Of a stretch of 64,000 nt of DNA, positions 62,111 through 64,000 are shown in pieces. A program made the position numbers and the translations under genes. Every line of letters begins with the position of its first letter. Within the stretch, counting starts at the first letter, position 1. The stretch is from positions 2,294,001-2,358,000 of the forward strand of contig NZ_SJPI01000001.1 in assembly GCF_007859865.1 (NCBI RefSeq), in the 5' to 3' direction. The stretch is from Rubripirellula amarantea. Lineage in GTDB: Bacteria; Planctomycetota; Planctomycetia; Pirellulales; Pirellulaceae. The notes below the pieces were generated by a model. It was not told the DNA's origin, ran no database searches, and saw only the letters and a program-made list of their open reading frames with translations.

Positions 62111-62295
62111 GAAGGCTCTTTCTCGATGTTAGGGCAGACAATCAGTTGTCAAACCCTAGGTTTGCCGGTAATCGGCGGCTGCAATCGTCGTGATATGTGT
62201 ACCGGTCTGCACTGATCTCATGCCGCGTTTGCGGGTTAAACCGGTTGAAGCGGTTCTTGCGAAGTCAGAAGTCGTCGTTTGACGAGACGGCGTCA

Positions 62296-64000
62296 CTACT
62301 TGGCAACACTTTGGTAGTAGCGACGTGCGGCTGGATGAAAGGCGAGTCCCTGCCACTCAGCCGCCCTTCGGCGAGGAATTAGGTCGCTGCGGGGTGGTGG
62401 ATCAGCGTACAAAGCTTCCAGCATCGCAGTCACGAGATCCGCGGGGGCATCGTCACGGACGGTCAAGAATGCGGTGGTCCCAACGGTTGCAATCGTGTCG
62501 ACGCCGCCCGGTAACGTCAACGCGGAATAGTCACCCGAGGGAATGGACATTGGTCGAAGTGTGGGGTGTTGCAACGCGATTTCAACACCACTTTCGATTG
62601 GCAGCAATCGCCATTTGCCGCTGGCAAGCAAACGCGCAACCAAAGAACTTTGCCGCCCCATACAGATCATCGCGGCATCCGGGGGATCGTCAGCAAAGAG
62701 TTGTTCCCAGTCCATCGTTTGGCATTGCACTTGGGACTCGTTCAGGTTCAACGAATCAAGTACCAATTCGGCTGTTGCTCGCGAACCACTGCCCGCCGGT
62801 CCGACCGCAACACGATGACCTCGAAAGTCGTCAATCGTTTGGATCGATGCATCAACTTGCACCAATACATGCAGCACTTCATAGAACAGTGGCGCAACGA
62901 CCATCAAATGGTCACCACTAATAGCGGTCGCTTGCAACGGCGCGAGGTCAATTTGCCCTGAAAGCAATTGTTGGTGGTTGTCGAGCGAACCTTCGGAAAC
63001 CGTCACGCTTGTTTTGACGGAATGTTTTTCTGATAACCGTCTGGCCAACTCATTAGACAGCTCGGTGTAGATCCCTCCTTCGAGACCTCCTGCAAGTCGC
63101 ACCAAGGCTGGCATTCGATCGTGATAGCTGCGAATCGTTGTCATCGCAGCGATGGTGAAGATCGGAACCAGCAGCATGATTAACAGCATTGCTGCCTGAA
63201 ATCGTCGATGAGACTGCGACGAATGCAAGACTCGTCTGCCTGTTAACGCACCCACCAAGGGCACGCCTTCGATCCAATGCCAAGTCTTCATCGCTACCGA
63301 TCGAGGACGAGCTTCAATCGGTCGGTCTTCAAGGAAAGCGTCCAGTTCGTCAGCAAGTTTGGCGGCGGATAGGTAACGTTTGTTTGGTTTCTTTTCAAGG
63401 CATTTTGCAACGATCGTTTCCAAGTCCACAGGTGTATCGCTACGGATCGAACGCAGACCCGGAGCGGGTTCGTGGGCGACTTTGGTAAGCGTCTGCATTA
63501 CCGTTTCGCCAACCAACGGAGGGCGGCCCGCCAAGGCTGCGAACAAAACGGCACCGAGCGAATACACGTCGGTTTGGCAGGTCGCTCGATCACTTTGGCC
63601 AATGGCCTGTTCGGGGGCCATGTAGTGTGGCGTCCCCACAGCATCACCGCTGGCGGTCACACTGCTGTCGCAGTCCAGGTGTTTGGCCAATCCAAAATCC
63701 GTGACATGAATTTGGTCGTCGTTGTCAATCAAGACATTGGCGGGTTTCAAGTCGCGATGCAGCACGCCTTTCTCGTGAGCATGATGAATCGCCCGAGCGA
63801 CATCGCGAACATAGGTTGCCGCTTGAATCGGATCGAGTTGCTGAGCGTTGATCTTGCGTTGCAAATCCGTTCCACGAACGTATTCCATGGAAAAGAAGTG
63901 ATGTCCGGCTCGCTGCCCAAATTGAAAGACCGATACAATTCCCGGATGATGCAATCTCGCGGCCGCCTGTGCTTCGGTATAGAACCGCTTGACTTCCGCT
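62296..64000 (-). CDS. Ser/Thr protein kinase fused to a TAXI-type solute-binding domain (cut by window end)
   Basis: Partial, at least 568 residues; the reading frame is open to base 64000, and AEVKRFYTEAQAAARLHHPGIV reads through the TTG at 63954, so that is not the start. The kinase part has HRDLKPANVLI, VTDFGLAKHL, GTPHYMAPEQ and DVYSLGAVLFAALAGRPPL. A transmembrane helix follows (about 255-275 from 63954, AAMLLIMLLVPIFTIAAMTT). The outer C-terminal domain (about 290-552) matches TAXI-family TRAP solute receptors: LVRLAGGLEGGIYTELSNELA, TVSEGSLDNHQQLLSGQIDLAPLQ, VAVGPAGSGSRATAELVLDSL. The kinase may thus read a periplasmic ligand. The N-terminal lobe is outside the window. Confidence 0.88.
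   Translation of the reverse strand, partial: AEVKRFYTEAQAAARLHHPGIVSVFQFGQRAGHHFFSMEYVRGTDLQRKINAQQLDPIQAATYVRDVARAIHHAHEKGVLHRDLKPANVLIDNDDQIHVTDFGLAKHLDCDSSVTASGDAVGTPHYMAPEQAIGQSDRATCQTDVYSLGAVLFAALAGRPPLVGETVMQTLTKVAHEPAPGLRSIRSDTPVDLETIVAKCLEKKPNKRYLSAAKLADELDAFLEDRPIEARPRSVAMKTWHWIEGVPLVGALTGRRVLHSSQSHRRFQAAMLLIMLLVPIFTIAAMTTIRSYHDRMPALVRLAGGLEGGIYTELSNELARRLSEKHSVKTSVTVSEGSLDNHQQLLSGQIDLAPLQATAISGDHLMVVAPLFYEVLHVLVQVDASIQTIDDFRGHRVAVGPAGSGSRATAELVLDSLNLNESQVQCQTMDWEQLFADDPPDAAMICMGRQSSLVARLLASGKWRLLPIESGVEIALQHPTLRPMSIPSGDYSALTLPGGVDTIATVGTTAFLTVRDDAPADLVTAMLEALYADPPPRSDLIPRRRAAEWQGLAFHPAARRYYQSVAK

Noticed and set aside
63952-63954. TTG as the start of the kinase-TAXI gene
   Set aside because: The frame continues upstream to the window end with typical kinase residues (AQAAARLHHPGIV), so the gene is cut, not started, here.
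1-64000. tRNA, rRNA, CRISPR array, transposase or prophage genes
   Set aside because: I looked for repeat-spacer patterns, transposase or integrase motifs and tRNA-like cloverleafs and saw none; short elements could have been missed by eye.

Overview
The window looks like a chromosomal segment of a planctomycete of the Rhodopirellula/Pirellulaceae type. The evidence is the set of lineage-typical families seen together: DUF1549/DUF1553 and DUF1501 secreted proteins, PEP-CTERM proteins, an H4MPT-type formyltransferase, a minimal Tad pilus set, FG-GAP and LRR secreted proteins, and a Ser/Thr kinase with a sensor-like extension. This placement is inferred from families only. I saw no tRNA, rRNA, insertion sequence, prophage or CRISPR array. 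Both ends cut a gene.

Layout. 1-10 kb is metabolism: a partial CCA-adding/poly(A) polymerase, a Nudix hydrolase, rhamnulokinase, then a one-carbon group (5-formyl-THF cyclo-ligase, H4MPT formyltransferase, DUF4112 protein) facing a pteridine-reductase-like SDR, a UbiD decarboxylase and leucyl aminopeptidase. 10.1-16.1 kb is a Tad/Flp pilus locus on the minus strand, read flp, a 36-residue membrane peptide, prepilin peptidase, then cpaB, cpaC, cpaE. A c-di-GMP-I (GEMM-I) riboswitch lies upstream of flp, and a terminator plus a structured leader separate the pilin/peptidase unit from cpaB-C-E. 16.4-28.8 kb is mixed housekeeping (TruB, ADP-ribose-type Nudix, aquaporin, MazG-like, FG-GAP, MaoC-like, RNase HII-like, oxidase subunit III, KDPG-aldolase-like, DUF2088, HExxH-LRR protein, ribulose-phosphate epimerase). 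Two of these have lost catalytic residues.

28.9-40.9 kb is an exopolysaccharide locus: polyprenyl glycosylphosphotransferase, beta-helix protein, flippase, Wzc-like tyrosine autokinase, polymerase-like membrane protein, sulfotransferase and GT4. Together these suggest a Wzx/Wzy-type, possibly sulfated, polymer. 42.2-47.9 kb is a four-gene unit: DUF1549/DUF1553 protein, DUF1501 protein, ECF sigma factor, and a single-pass membrane protein. The ectodomain of the last resembles the first gene product, so the unit looks self-regulated. 48-58.8 kb carries a GT2, a second DUF2088 protein with an acidic repeat insert, a LamG PEP-CTERM protein, a lipoprotein, a DegP protease, a DUF374 acyltransferase and a U32/RlhA-like protein. 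58.8-64 kb is a signalling group: REC-GGDEF-EAL protein, histidine kinase, and a Ser/Thr kinase fused to a TAXI-type binding domain (cut by the window end).

c-di-GMP links the two ends of the window: a protein that could make or degrade it is at 59-61 kb, and an RNA that probably senses it sits before the pilin gene at 16 kb.
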